A stretch of 64,000 bases of DNA from Elstera cyanobacteriorum (GTDB lineage: Bacteria > Pseudomonadota > Alphaproteobacteria > Elsterales > Elsteraceae). The DNA is taken from contig NZ_NOXS01000031.1 of the NCBI RefSeq assembly GCF_002251735.1, forward strand, positions 201,476-265,475, in the 5' to 3' direction. The position numbers and the translations under genes are program-made. The notes under the pieces were generated by a model. It did not search any database, was not told where the DNA came from, and saw only the letters and a program-made list of their open reading frames with translations. Below, piece by piece: positions 36,828-45,839 of this stretch (positions within the stretch are counted from its first letter, which is position 1; every line of letters begins with the position of its first letter).

Positions 36828-37490
36828 ATGCAGGTCGATCTGAATTTTTGGGCCATTCTTAGCCAATGGCCGTTCCTGTTAAAAGGCATTGCCTGGACGG
36901 TCGGGCTGACGGCGGTGTCGCTGATTATCGGCTTTACCCTCGGCATTCTTTGCGCTTGGGCGCGGGCTTACGGGCCGAAGGGCCTGCGTTGGCCCGTGGG
37001 GGCCTATGTGGAGGCAATCCGCAATACGCCCTTTATCGTGCAGCTTTTCTTCATCTTCTTCGGGTTGCCGTCCCTGGGCGTGCGCCTGTCGCCGGAGGTA
37101 GCGTCCGTCATCGCGATGGTGCTGAACCTCGGCGCCTATTCGACCGAAATCATCCGCGCGGGCCTGATGGCAACGCCAAAGGGCCAGACGGAGGCGGGGG
37201 TAAGCCTCGCGCTTAGCCCCGTACAGGTGTTCTTCTATATCGTGCTGCCGCCGTCCTTGAAGCGCGTTTGGCCCGCCTTCGTCTCGCAATGCGTTATCGT
37301 CATGCTCGGGTCTGCCGTCTGCGGTCAGATCGCGACGGAGGAATTGAGCTACGCTGCCAACGTCATCCAGGCGAAAAATTTCCATACCTTCGAAGCCTAT
37401 ATCGTCGCGACGATCCTCTATCTGCTGCTGGCCGTGGCGCTCCGCCGTCTGCTGACCCGGGCCGGGCCGCGCTTTATTTTTGGGAGATAG
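36828..37490 (+). CDS. Polar amino-acid ABC transporter permease, HisM/GltJ type (first)
   Basis: Inner-membrane permease of 220 residues. ATG 36828 has GGGAGGG 3-9 bases upstream. Helices include FLLKGIAWTVGLTAVSLIIG, and the amino-acid permease motif is EAIRNTPFIVQLFFIFFGLP. The ATPase-contact region reads EAGVSLALSPVQVFFYIVLP. It forms a heterodimer with the next gene's product. Such small permeases occur in pairs in PAAT importers. Confidence 0.9.
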   Translation: MQVDLNFWAILSQWPFLLKGIAWTVGLTAVSLIIGFTLGILCAWARAYGPKGLRWPVGAYVEAIRNTPFIVQLFFIFFGLPSLGVRLSPEVASVIAMVLNLGAYSTEIIRAGLMATPKGQTEAGVSLALSPVQVFFYIVLPPSLKRVWPAFVSQCVIVMLGSAVCGQIATEELSYAANVIQAKNFHTFEAYIVATILYLLLAVALRRLLTRAGPRFIFGR

Positions 37491-37493
37491 GCA

Positions 37494-38147
37494 ATGGTCG
37501 ATTTCTCCCTCTGGGACATTATCCGCAATCTGTTGCTGGCGGCGCGCTGGACGGTGGTGCTGTCGCTGATTGCCTTTATCGGCGGCGGGTTGGTCGGCGG
37601 TGGGCTGCTGGTGGCGCGACTAACCGGTAAGCGCTGGATCGAGGTTTCCGTCGCGCGCTATGTGCAGGTGTTCCAGGGCACGCCGCTATTGATGCAGATT
37701 TTCCTCGCCTATTTCGGCATTGGCATGTTTGGCATCAAAGTATCGCCCTGGGTTTCGGTTTCGGCGGCGCTCACCCTCTATACCAGCGCCTTTCTGACCG
37801 AAATTTGGCGCGGTTGCGTGGCATCCGTGCCGAAAGGCCAGTGGGAGGCTTCGCAAAGCCTGGCGCTCAGCTTTGGTGAACAATTGCGCTATGTGATCCT
37901 GCCCCAGGCGCTGCGGGTGGCGGTACCGCCGACGGTTGGGTTTCTGGTGCAGGTGATCAAAGGGACGGCGCTCGCCTCCGTCGTCGGCTTTGTCGAACTG
38001 ACGCGGGCGGGGAACATGATCTCCAACGTCACCTATGCCCCCTTCACCGTCTTTGCCTGCGTCGGTCTGCTCTATTTCGCCCTGTGCTACCCGATCAGCC
38101 TTTACGCGCAATTCCTTGAAAGGAAGCTCCATGCCGTCCGCCGCTGA
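37494..38147 (+). CDS. Polar amino-acid ABC transporter permease, HisQ/GltK type (second)
   Basis: 217-residue PAAT permease, starting 3 bases after the previous stop. Helices include LLAARWTVVLSLIAFIGGG; the contact motif is VQVFQGTPLLMQIFLAYFGI and the docking loop WEASQSLALSFGEQLRYVIL. The last 17 bases overlap the ATPase gene. Confidence 0.9.
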   Translation: MVDFSLWDIIRNLLLAARWTVVLSLIAFIGGGLVGGGLLVARLTGKRWIEVSVARYVQVFQGTPLLMQIFLAYFGIGMFGIKVSPWVSVSAALTLYTSAFLTEIWRGCVASVPKGQWEASQSLALSFGEQLRYVILPQALRVAVPPTVGFLVQVIKGTALASVVGFVELTRAGNMISNVTYAPFTVFACVGLLYFALCYPISLYAQFLERKLHAVRR

Positions 38148-38898
38148 CGCTGCCGTTTACGAACCGCCGATCGTTCAAATCACGGCGCTGCGCAAATCCT
38201 ATGGCGAGGTCGAGGTGTTGAAGGGCATCGACCTTGAGGTCAAGCGCGGCGAGGTCATTGCCATCATCGGCAAGAGCGGATCGGGCAAAAGCACGCTGCT
38301 GCGCTGCATCAATGGGCTGGAAGTGTTTCAGGACGGTGCCCTAACCGTCGATGGCAAGCCGCTGGTACACGATAGTCAGGCGGCGATGCGGGCCTTGCGC
38401 CAGCGCGTCGGCATGATTTTTCAAAGCTTCAACCTGTTTCCGCACCTCACGGTGGGCCGCAATATCATGCTGGCGCCGACGCTGGTGAAAAAGCGCGATC
38501 AGGCAGAAGCGGCCGCCCAGGCGCGGGCGCTGTTGGACCGGGTGGGGTTGGCGGAAAAATTCGACGCGATGCCCGACCAGCTTTCTGGCGGGCAGCAGCA
38601 GCGCGTCGCCATTGCCCGCGCGCTGGCGATGGAGCCGGGGGTGCTGCTGTGCGATGAAATTACCTCCGCCCTCGATCCCGAATTGGTCGGCGAGGTGCTG
38701 CGCGTCGTCGAACGCTTGGCCGACGAAGGCATGACCCTGCTGATGGTGACCCACGAAATGAACTTCGCCCGCAAGGTCGCCGACCGGGTGATTTTCATGC
38801 ACCAGGGTCGCGTCCATGAAATGGGGCCGCCGGAGGCCTTGTTCGGCAGCCCCGCGACGGCCGAGTTGCGGCAGTTCCTCTCGTCGTTGCTCGATTAA
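38131..38898 (+). CDS. Polar amino-acid ABC transporter ATP-binding protein
   Basis: 255-residue ABC ATPase from ATG 38131 (17 bases inside the permease end); the start at 38035 is rejected as out-of-frame Ser/Pro-rich sequence. Walker A GKSGSGKSTLLRC, Q-loop FQSFNLFPHLT, signature LSGGQQQRVAIARAL, Walker B LLCDEITSALD and switch His in MLLMVTHEM-like motif (LMVTHEMNF) are all present. HisP/GlnQ class. Its end overlaps the convergent M81 gene by 4 bases. Confidence 0.92.
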   Translation: MPSAADAAVYEPPIVQITALRKSYGEVEVLKGIDLEVKRGEVIAIIGKSGSGKSTLLRCINGLEVFQDGALTVDGKPLVHDSQAAMRALRQRVGMIFQSFNLFPHLTVGRNIMLAPTLVKKRDQAEAAAQARALLDRVGLAEKFDAMPDQLSGGQQQRVAIARALAMEPGVLLCDEITSALDPELVGEVLRVVERLADEGMTLLMVTHEMNFARKVADRVIFMHQGRVHEMGPPEALFGSPATAELRQFLSSLLD

Positions 38899-40391
38899 AC
38901 CCAGGCCGTGTCGGCCTCCAACGGGTAAATCGGGCGGCGGGCACGGCTATAGGGCATTTTGGTCAGGTCGGGGGTGCAGAGCGCGCCGCTGTCGCAGACG
39001 ATAACCTCCCCCGCGATGGGGTCGAAGGCGGCGCGGAAATGCTGCATGGATTTCAGCGCCACAACGCGCCGTTCGGTCGGTTCGATGCCGAAGGCTTGGA
39101 ACTGCGCAAGGTCGAGCACCTGGGTGACGTTGCTGACCACCAGCACCTCGATGCCGCCGATGCGCACGGTGGCACTGGGGCCGAAGCTGCCCTTCAGGCC
39201 ACCCATCATCGGGCCGTGCCCCACGTAAGTCCCATCGAAGAGACCAATCAGCGTGACCGAGAGATCGAGCGGCCCGCCGCCGAAGCGGGCATCGGTCTTA
39301 CCGCCCAGCTTCAAGCGCACGGTATCGCCCGGCTGATGCTTGCTCAGCAAGTCCACGCTCTCGGGGTCGAAGATTGGGGCGAAACACGCATCCTGCACGT
39401 CTGCCGCGATTAGGGCGGCCAGCAGGGCCGTTGAGTCGCCATAGGCGCCGCCGCCAGGATTATCGGCGAAATCGGCGATGACCAGCGGGCCTTTGCTGAC
39501 ATTGAAGGTTTTGGCGTAACGGGCGGCGGCGTCCACGCTCAGCAGCGGCGCGCCTCGGTCGGCGCGCTTCTCCCAAATATCCGCCGCCAGCCCACGGATG
39601 AAGGCTTGGTGCTTCGGCAGATCGCCCTGGCAGGTCACCAAGACGCTCGGTCCCACGTCGGCAATATCGGCATTGGGGAAGGCGCCGTTGACGCTGACAG
39701 CGAAAACATCCGGCTCCGTCTCATAGGCACGGGCGGCGGCGATGCGCGGAACCATCGGGCCGATGTCGGTGCGCCCGCCGGTCGCTTCTTCCAGCATCGG
39801 CAGTTTCTCCCAAAGGGTGACGGGGCGGATTTCCCCGGCCATCGTCCGCCCGATGATGCGGGCGGCCTGCTCGCCGCACTCGCGCATATCGACGTGCGGA
39901 TAGGTTTTGTAGGACACAATGGCGGTGGCGAGGCGGACCATCCGTTCCGTCACATTGGCGTGCGGATCGAGCGTGATGCCAATGGGCAGATCCGGGCCGA
40001 CGATGGAGCGCAGCCGCTCCAGTAACTCGCCCTCGCCATCCTCCACATGGGCTACGACCATCGCGCCGTGCAGACCGAGCAGAATACCGTCGAGGCTGCC
40101 GCGCAGAATCTTCGCCGCATTAACGATGACGGCGGCGACATGCTCATACGCCTCGCGCGTGACCGGACCGGATGGGGTGGCGCCAGCGCTGATCGCGTGG
40201 TGGACGGTCCAATTTTCGGCGCGGGCAATTTTCAGAAACCCGGCGAGCGGGGTATTGGCGGTCCCACGTTCGGCAATGGCATCCGCCCCGACGAAATAAT
40301 AGCGGTCGCGGAAGGCGGCCAGATCGGTCGGCCGTTGACTGAACGTATTGCTTTCGTGGGAAAATTCGGCGGTCAGGACGCGGAAACTCAT
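38895..40391 (-). CDS. M81-family metallopeptidase (MlrC/microcystinase C-like)
   Basis: 498 residues. Zinc ligands fit the MlrC pattern: D142 and H144 in LDPHANVT and H166 in TYPHVD, with the same 22-residue spacing as in MlrC. Also typical: AEFSHESNTFS at the start and FADNPGGGAYGD. MlrC completes the breakdown of linearised microcystin, a peptide containing D-residues, but relatives occur widely with unknown substrates. It is the last gene of rpiR-dppABCDF-mlrC, so it probably acts on the imported peptide. No mlrA or mlrB homolog is seen. Overlaps the convergent amino-acid ATPase gene by 4 bases. Confidence 0.82.
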   Translation of the reverse strand: MSFRVLTAEFSHESNTFSQRPTDLAAFRDRYYFVGADAIAERGTANTPLAGFLKIARAENWTVHHAISAGATPSGPVTREAYEHVAAVIVNAAKILRGSLDGILLGLHGAMVVAHVEDGEGELLERLRSIVGPDLPIGITLDPHANVTERMVRLATAIVSYKTYPHVDMRECGEQAARIIGRTMAGEIRPVTLWEKLPMLEEATGGRTDIGPMVPRIAAARAYETEPDVFAVSVNGAFPNADIADVGPSVLVTCQGDLPKHQAFIRGLAADIWEKRADRGAPLLSVDAAARYAKTFNVSKGPLVIADFADNPGGGAYGDSTALLAALIAADVQDACFAPIFDPESVDLLSKHQPGDTVRLKLGGKTDARFGGGPLDLSVTLIGLFDGTYVGHGPMMGGLKGSFGPSATVRIGGIEVLVVSNVTQVLDLAQFQAFGIEPTERRVVALKSMQHFRAAFDPIAGEVIVCDSGALCTPDLTKMPYSRARRPIYPLEADTAWV

Positions 40392-40412
40392 GATCGGGCA
40401 GCTCCGGGGCGG

Positions 40413-41375
40413 TCAGGCGCTGGGGTGGTGGCAGGCGGTCGGGTGATGGTCTGCCGAGAGGGTGGGGCGGGTGGTGCGGCAGTGGTCGCTCGCGCTCGGG
40501 CAGCGGGCGGCGAAGGCGCAGCCGGGTGGGCGCTGCCACGCGCTGGGAATTTCGCCCGACAGCCGCGCTACCCGTTTGCGCTGGCCAGGATCGGGGGCGA
40601 AGCTGCTGTCCATCAGCGCCACTGTGTAGGGATGGCGCGGGCGGGCCTGGGCGGTCGGCAGGATTTCGACAATCGACCCCAGGTACATGACGATGATCCG
40701 GTCGCAGGTGTAGCGCACCAGCCCGAGATCGTGGGAAATGAACAAATAGGTTAGTCCCAGCCGGTCGCGCAGGTCTTCCAGGAGCGCGATGATCTGCGCC
40801 TGGATCGACACATCGAGCGAGGCGGTGGGTTCGTCCAGCACCAGAAAACTCGGCTCCAGTGCCAACGCGCGGGCGATGCCAACGCGCTGTTTCTGCCCGC
40901 CGGAAAGCTGGTGCGGATATTTCTCCGCCAAGGCGGGATCGAGGCCGACCATCCGCAGCAGGCTGGCGGCTTTGTCCGCTTGCTCGGCCGGCAGAAGCGG
41001 CAGGCCCTGGACCTGAAACGGCTCCAGCACCGCGCGGGTGATGGTGAAGCGCGGGTCGATGGCGGAATAAGGGTCTTGGAAGACCATCTGCATTCGCCGC
41101 CGCGCCCGGCGCAGGGCGGCGGGGGGCAGGCTTCCCAGATCCTCCCCCTGGAAGATCACCCGCCCATCGGTGGCGTCCAGCAGGCGCAGCACCAGCCGCG
41201 CCAGGGTGGATTTGCCGCAGCCGCTTTCGCCGACAACCCCGGTGACGGAGCCGCGCGGCAGATCGAAGGACACAGCATCAACCGCACGCATCCGGCGCTT
41301 TGGGCGGAACAAGCCGCCGCTGGCGGTGAATTCCCGCGTTAGGTTTTCGACGCGCAGCACGGGAAGCTCAGACAT
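40413..41375 (-). CDS. dppF: Dipeptide/oligopeptide ABC transporter ATP-binding protein (DppF/OppF type)
   Basis: 320 residues from ATG 41375 (8 bases inside dppD end); the start at 41495 is rejected. Walker [19 protein letters not shown], signature LSGGQKQRVGIARAL, Walker B FLVLDEPTASLD and switch His in LFISHDLGLVRY. The C-terminal extension contains the oligopeptide motif PSAWQRPPGCAFAARCPSA, whose Cys pattern binds an iron-sulfur cluster in some Opp/Dpp ATPases. Works with DppD on one membrane pore. Confidence 0.88.
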   Translation of the reverse strand: MSELPVLRVENLTREFTASGGLFRPKRRMRAVDAVSFDLPRGSVTGVVGESGCGKSTLARLVLRLLDATDGRVIFQGEDLGSLPPAALRRARRRMQMVFQDPYSAIDPRFTITRAVLEPFQVQGLPLLPAEQADKAASLLRMVGLDPALAEKYPHQLSGGQKQRVGIARALALEPSFLVLDEPTASLDVSIQAQIIALLEDLRDRLGLTYLFISHDLGLVRYTCDRIIVMYLGSIVEILPTAQARPRHPYTVALMDSSFAPDPGQRKRVARLSGEIPSAWQRPPGCAFAARCPSASDHCRTTRPTLSADHHPTACHHPSA

Positions 41376-42330
41376 GGGCGGCCCCCTCCGGGTTCCAGCA
41401 GGCGGTGAAACCCGTGCCAACGGGGGAAAGGGCGGGCGTATCGGTTGCGCAAACCGGCAGGCGGGCGGCGCAGCGCGGATGAAAGCGGCAGCCACCGGGA
41501 TAATCCTTCACCCCCGGCACGGTGCCGGGAATGCCGTGTAGGCTGCCGGGTGCCTGATTTTCCTGCGGAATGCAGTCGATCAGCGCGCGGGTATAGGGAT
41601 GCTGCGGGCGGGCGAAAATCTCGCTAACCGGCGCGCTTTCCGCCACCCGCCCGGCATAGAGCACCGTCACCCGGTCACAGATTTGCGCGACGACGCCCAT
41701 ATCGTGTGTGATCAGCATCAGCGCGAGGCCCCGGCTGGCGACAAGATCGGCGAGGATTTGGACGATTTGCGCCTGGATGGTCACGTCTAGCGCCGTTGTC
41801 GGTTCGTCAGCGACGATCAAATCCGGGTCGGCCATCAGCGCCATCGCAATGACGATGCGCTGTTTCATGCCGCCGGAAAGCTGGTGAGGATAGGCGCGGT
41901 AGACGGTTTCCGCCTCCGGGATGCGCAACTGGCCCATCAAATCGAGCGCCTTGGCGCGCGCCGCCGCTTCGGTCTGGCCAAGGTGCAGGCGGGCGACTTG
42001 GGCGATTTGCGGGCCGACTGGGCGGATCGGATCGAGCGAGGTCATCGGGTTCTGGGAAATCAGCGCGATGCGGTGGCCGCGTAAGGCGCGATACTGCCGT
42101 TCCGGCAGGCGGGTTAGGTCTTGCCCATCAAAGAGGATCTGCCCGGCCGTAATCCGCCCGCCCAAGCGGGGCAGCAGGCCCATGACGCTCATCGCAGTGA
42201 GGGACTTGCCGGAGCCAGATTCGCCGACCAGCCCGTGGACCTCGCCTTTTTCGACCGCGAAGCTAACGGCGTCCAGCGGCGCAACGGGGCCAATGGCGAC
42301 AGAGAGGGAGCGCACCGACAAAAGGGCCAT
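41368..42330 (-). CDS. dppD: Dipeptide/oligopeptide ABC transporter ATP-binding protein (DppD/OppD type)
   Basis: 320 residues. Walker A GESGSGKSLTAMSVMGLL, signature LSGGMKQRIVIAMAL, Walker B LIVADEPTTALD, H-loop LMLITHDMG. The C-terminal oligopeptide domain reads PQENQAPGSLHGIPGTVP and FHPRCAARLPVC. Spaced one base from dppC. The paired DppD/DppF organisation is typical of Opp/Dpp importers. Confidence 0.88.
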   Translation of the reverse strand: MALLSVRSLSVAIGPVAPLDAVSFAVEKGEVHGLVGESGSGKSLTAMSVMGLLPRLGGRITAGQILFDGQDLTRLPERQYRALRGHRIALISQNPMTSLDPIRPVGPQIAQVARLHLGQTEAAARAKALDLMGQLRIPEAETVYRAYPHQLSGGMKQRIVIAMALMADPDLIVADEPTTALDVTIQAQIVQILADLVASRGLALMLITHDMGVVAQICDRVTVLYAGRVAESAPVSEIFARPQHPYTRALIDCIPQENQAPGSLHGIPGTVPGVKDYPGGCRFHPRCAARLPVCATDTPALSPVGTGFTACWNPEGAAHV

Positions 42331-42331
42331 C

Positions 42332-43177
42332 TCAGCGCTCCTTCAGGCGGTTGCGGATGTCGAGCGCGTCGATCAGCGCGTCGCCGAACAGGTTGATGGC
42401 GATGACGGTGACAGCGATGGTGACGCCGGGGAAAATCACCACCCAAGGCGCGAGATAGATTTGCGCCACGCCACCGTGCAGCATCGCCCCCCAACTCGGT
42501 AGCGGCGGTTGGGCGCCCAGGCCAAAGAAGCCCAAGGTGGCTTCCAGCACAATGGCGTCGCCGATTGCCAGCATCCCGGCGACCAGCACCGGCGTTAGCG
42601 CGTTGGGAATAAGGTGGCGGAACAGGATATGGCCGTGGGAGGCGCCAAGGTTCACCGTCGCCTCGATATAGGTTTCGGCCTTCAGCGCAATGATCTGTGC
42701 CCGCGTCAGCCGCGCGAACTGCGCCATATAGCCGATGGTGATGGCAATCGCGGTGCTCCCCAGGCCCGGCCCGAGAATCGCGATCAGCACCAGGGCAATC
42801 AGGATTTCTGGGAAGGACCAGGTAATATCGACCCCAGCCATGACGATGCGGTCGAACCAGCCGCCGAAATAGCCCGCCAGCGCTCCCAGCAGCACGCCCA
42901 AGCTAACGCAAGCGGCGACGGAGGAAACGGCTACCCCCAGCGAAATACGCGCGCCATAGACGAGGCGGGAGAAAAGATCGCGGCCAAATTCGTCGGTTCC
43001 CAACCAATTAGCCGCGCTCGGCGGCAGATAGGCATTGGGCAGGCTTTGGGTGTCATAGGGCGCCGGGGCGATCCACGGGGCAAAGAGCGCGGCGATCACC
43101 AGCAAGACCAGGACGGCGGCAGGGATGAACCCGCGCGGAGTGGCAAGGCTGCGGTGCAGGGCGAGGGGAACGGCCAT
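42332..43177 (-). CDS. dppC: Dipeptide/oligopeptide ABC transporter permease (DppC type)
   Basis: 281 residues with an N-terminal OppC-type segment (AAVLVLLVIAALFAPWIAPA), DEFGRDLFSRLVYGARISL and about six helices. The docking loop is ATVNLGASHGHILFRHLIPN. One base separates it from dppB. Confidence 0.88.
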   Translation of the reverse strand: MAVPLALHRSLATPRGFIPAAVLVLLVIAALFAPWIAPAPYDTQSLPNAYLPPSAANWLGTDEFGRDLFSRLVYGARISLGVAVSSVAACVSLGVLLGALAGYFGGWFDRIVMAGVDITWSFPEILIALVLIAILGPGLGSTAIAITIGYMAQFARLTRAQIIALKAETYIEATVNLGASHGHILFRHLIPNALTPVLVAGMLAIGDAIVLEATLGFFGLGAQPPLPSWGAMLHGGVAQIYLAPWVVIFPGVTIAVTVIAINLFGDALIDALDIRNRLKER

Positions 43178-43178
43178 T

Positions 43179-44105
43179 TTAGGAAATCCTATCGCGCATG
43201 CGCGGGTCCATCAGCACTTGCACGAGATCGCCCAGCAGCGTGCCCAGCAGCACGGCGCAGCCCAGCATCAGCAGGCAGCCTTGAACCAATGGGTAATCGC
43301 GCTGGCTTAGGGCGTTGATCAGCAGCGTGCCGAGGCCGGGGCGGGCGAAGACGAATTCGATGGTGACGGCGCCACCCAAAATCCAACCGATCTTCAACGC
43401 CAGCAAGGTCACGATGGGCAGTAGCGCATGCCGCAAAATATGCTTGAGGTAGATTTGCCAGGCGGGAACGCCCTTGGCGTGCAGCATCATCACGAAATCC
43501 TGACGGGCAATATCCCCCATCGCCGCACGGGTGACGCGGGCGACCAGGGCAATCCCACCAAGGCTAATGGTGGCGACCGGCAGCACCAGCGCCTCCCAGG
43601 TGCGGGCGCCGGAAACCGGGAACCATTCAAGCTGCACGGCGAACCCCAGGATCAGCAGCAGCCCGAGCCAGAAGGCCGGGACGGTGGAGCCGAGCAGGAT
43701 CAGCGTCATCACCGCCCGGTCAAGCCAGCTATCACGGAAAATCGCGGCGAGGGCGCCCGTCGCAACCCCCAAGGTCATAGCAACCGCCAGCGACAGGCCA
43801 CCGAGGGCAAGGCTATAGGGCAGGTTTTGCAGAATGAGATCGAGCACCGGCTGTTTTAAAATCAGCGCCGTGCCGAAATCGCCCGTCAGCATGCGCCCGA
43901 GCCACAGGACATATTGCACCGGCAAGGGCTTGTCGAAACCAAGCTGCGCCATCAGTTCCGCCCGCCGTTCGACGGAGGAGCCGATTTGCAGCATGTGATC
44001 GATGGGGTCGCCCGGCACCAGATGGACGATGGCGAAGATCACCATCGACATGGCTAAAAACACCGGTAGCAGCAGGGCGAACCGCTTCAGGAAATAACCC
44101 AGCAT
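43179..44105 (-). CDS. dppB: Dipeptide/oligopeptide ABC transporter permease (DppB type)
   Basis: 308 residues, N-terminal helix LLPVFLAMSMVIFAIVHLVP followed by the DppB hallmark GDPIDHM, then RRAELMAQLGFDKPLPVQY. The docking loop is MLHAKGVPAWQIYLKHILRH. A hairpin (44132-44162) separates it from dppA. Confidence 0.88.
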   Translation of the reverse strand: MLGYFLKRFALLLPVFLAMSMVIFAIVHLVPGDPIDHMLQIGSSVERRAELMAQLGFDKPLPVQYVLWLGRMLTGDFGTALILKQPVLDLILQNLPYSLALGGLSLAVAMTLGVATGALAAIFRDSWLDRAVMTLILLGSTVPAFWLGLLLILGFAVQLEWFPVSGARTWEALVLPVATISLGGIALVARVTRAAMGDIARQDFVMMLHAKGVPAWQIYLKHILRHALLPIVTLLALKIGWILGGAVTIEFVFARPGLGTLLINALSQRDYPLVQGCLLMLGCAVLLGTLLGDLVQVLMDPRMRDRIS

Positions 44106-44131
44106 CCACGGCTCCCAAGGGAGGGGGGAGG

Positions 44132-44162
44132 CCCGGCGGCGTCCGGGGGGATCGCCGCCGGG
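44132..44162 (-). terminator. Perfect stem-loop between dppA and dppB
   Basis: CCCGGCGGCG / CGCCGCCGGG, a perfect 10-bp GC stem with an 11-base loop, 12 bases after the dppA stop. No T-tract follows. Probably an mRNA-stabilising or pausing hairpin. Confidence 0.65.
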
Positions 44163-44174
44163 GAACGGACCGCC

Positions 44175-45746
44175 TTACTTAACGGGTTCGGCGTCCAGAA
44201 TCGTCTGGCTGGTCACGCGGGTGCCGCGCACCACCTCTGGCAGCTTCAGCTTTTTGGCCGAATAGGTGAAGACGTTGGCCGGTTCATAGATCGGCGCGAA
44301 GGCGTATTGCGACAGAACATATTCGTGATAGGCGATGAAATTCTTCACGCGCTCGTTCCAGGTGCGGGACTTGTTCATCGCCGTATCGTTCAGCTCTTCG
44401 GCCTTCGGATCGTTCAGCATCGACACGTTCGGATAACCGAGGCGCTTGCCGGAGAAGAACCAGTCGATGATGTCGGCATTGGTCCAGGAATAGCTGCGGA
44501 TCGCGAGCTGGTGTTCCGTCTTCTTCTTATACTGGGCATTGATCGTGCTGGCGTCGAACAAGGTAATGTCGGCCAGGATACCAACCGCCTTCAACTGGGC
44601 CTGCACGGCTTCGCTGATGCGCTTGAATTCGGTGCCGTTGGTCGTCCACAGCTTAACCTGCAGCTTCTGGCCGCCCTTGGCGCGGATCCCATCCGGCCCC
44701 GGCACCCAGCCTGCTTCGTCCAGCAGCTTTTTGGAGCGGGCGGGATCGTAGGCGATGGCGAATTTCGGGTCGATCTTGGCTTCTTCCAACCCGCTGATCA
44801 GGAAGCCGTTGGCGGGCTTGCCGATGCCGCCGTAGAGCGCCGTCCAAATATCTTTCTGATTGATCGCATAGGCCGCAGCGGCGCGCAGTTTAATATCGGT
44901 GAACGGTTCGACGCTGGTGTTGATCGGCATGTAAACGACTTCGGTGCCAGGGATGACCATCACCTTCAGCGCCGCTTCCTGCTTCAAACGCGGCAGAAAA
45001 TCGGTCGGCACGGTATACAGAAAATCGACGCCGCCGGTTTTAAGCTCCAGAAAGGCGGTCGAATCGTCGGCGATTTCGCGGACGGTGATTTTCTTCAGTT
45101 TCGCCGGGCCGCGATTTTGCGACAGGTCCGACCCCCATTTATAATCCTCGTTACGGACCAGCACGGTTTCCTGACCGACGGTGAATTTCTCCATCTTGAA
45201 CGGCCCGGTGCCGGTCGCGGCGGTCACGCCAAACTTATCGCCCAGCGCGTCATAGGCTTTTGGCGACGGCACGCCCATGAAGGAACTAGCAAGGTTGAAC
45301 AGCAGGTTCGGGTCAGGCTTTTTCATCAGGAAGCGGAAGGTCAGATCGTCAACGATCTCCACCTTATCGATGGCTTCCACCATATAGGCGTTCTCGGTGC
45401 CCGCGAATTTCGGGATCCACCAGTCGATAACCTTGGCATTGAAGGGTTCGCCATCGTGGAACTTTACGCCGGGCTTCAGCTTGAAGGTCCAGATCATGCC
45501 GTCCGGCGTGCTGTCCCACGATTGGGCGAGTAGCCCGTGGAAACTCTGGTCGGCATCCTGCAACAGCAGCCGGTCGAAAATCAGCGAATTGGCGCTATTG
45601 AGGCGCGTGCCGGTGATCGGATTATAGCTCGGTGCCCCCACTTCGCGGGCGGTAACGGCGAAAACCGCGTCCTGGGCCAGGGCGGGCAGGGCAGCGGATA
45701 GAATAGTGGCGGCGGATAAAAGCGCGGCCCGTGACAGCATACGCAT
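44175..45746 (-). CDS. dppA: Periplasmic dipeptide/oligopeptide-binding protein (DppA type)
   Basis: Family 5 binding protein of 523 residues with a signal peptide (LLSAATILSAALPALAQ). The mature start DAVFAVTAREVGAPSYNPIT and LAQSWDSTPDGMIWTFKLKPGVKFHDGEPF is the family signature. It should capture peptides or peptide-like compounds in the periplasm. The ligand is unknown, but the downstream M81 peptidase and nearby flavoenzyme suggest an unusual peptide. Confidence 0.88.
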   Translation of the reverse strand: MRMLSRAALLSAATILSAALPALAQDAVFAVTAREVGAPSYNPITGTRLNSANSLIFDRLLLQDADQSFHGLLAQSWDSTPDGMIWTFKLKPGVKFHDGEPFNAKVIDWWIPKFAGTENAYMVEAIDKVEIVDDLTFRFLMKKPDPNLLFNLASSFMGVPSPKAYDALGDKFGVTAATGTGPFKMEKFTVGQETVLVRNEDYKWGSDLSQNRGPAKLKKITVREIADDSTAFLELKTGGVDFLYTVPTDFLPRLKQEAALKVMVIPGTEVVYMPINTSVEPFTDIKLRAAAAYAINQKDIWTALYGGIGKPANGFLISGLEEAKIDPKFAIAYDPARSKKLLDEAGWVPGPDGIRAKGGQKLQVKLWTTNGTEFKRISEAVQAQLKAVGILADITLFDASTINAQYKKKTEHQLAIRSYSWTNADIIDWFFSGKRLGYPNVSMLNDPKAEELNDTAMNKSRTWNERVKNFIAYHEYVLSQYAFAPIYEPANVFTYSAKKLKLPEVVRGTRVTSQTILDAEPVK

Positions 45747-45839
45747 CGCAAAAACTCCCCCAAATGCCGGTTTGGCAGCGTGAAACCTGAAACTGTTCGT
45801 GGAATGCCGGGGCGACCCCGGTCGTTCTTATGGGTAGGC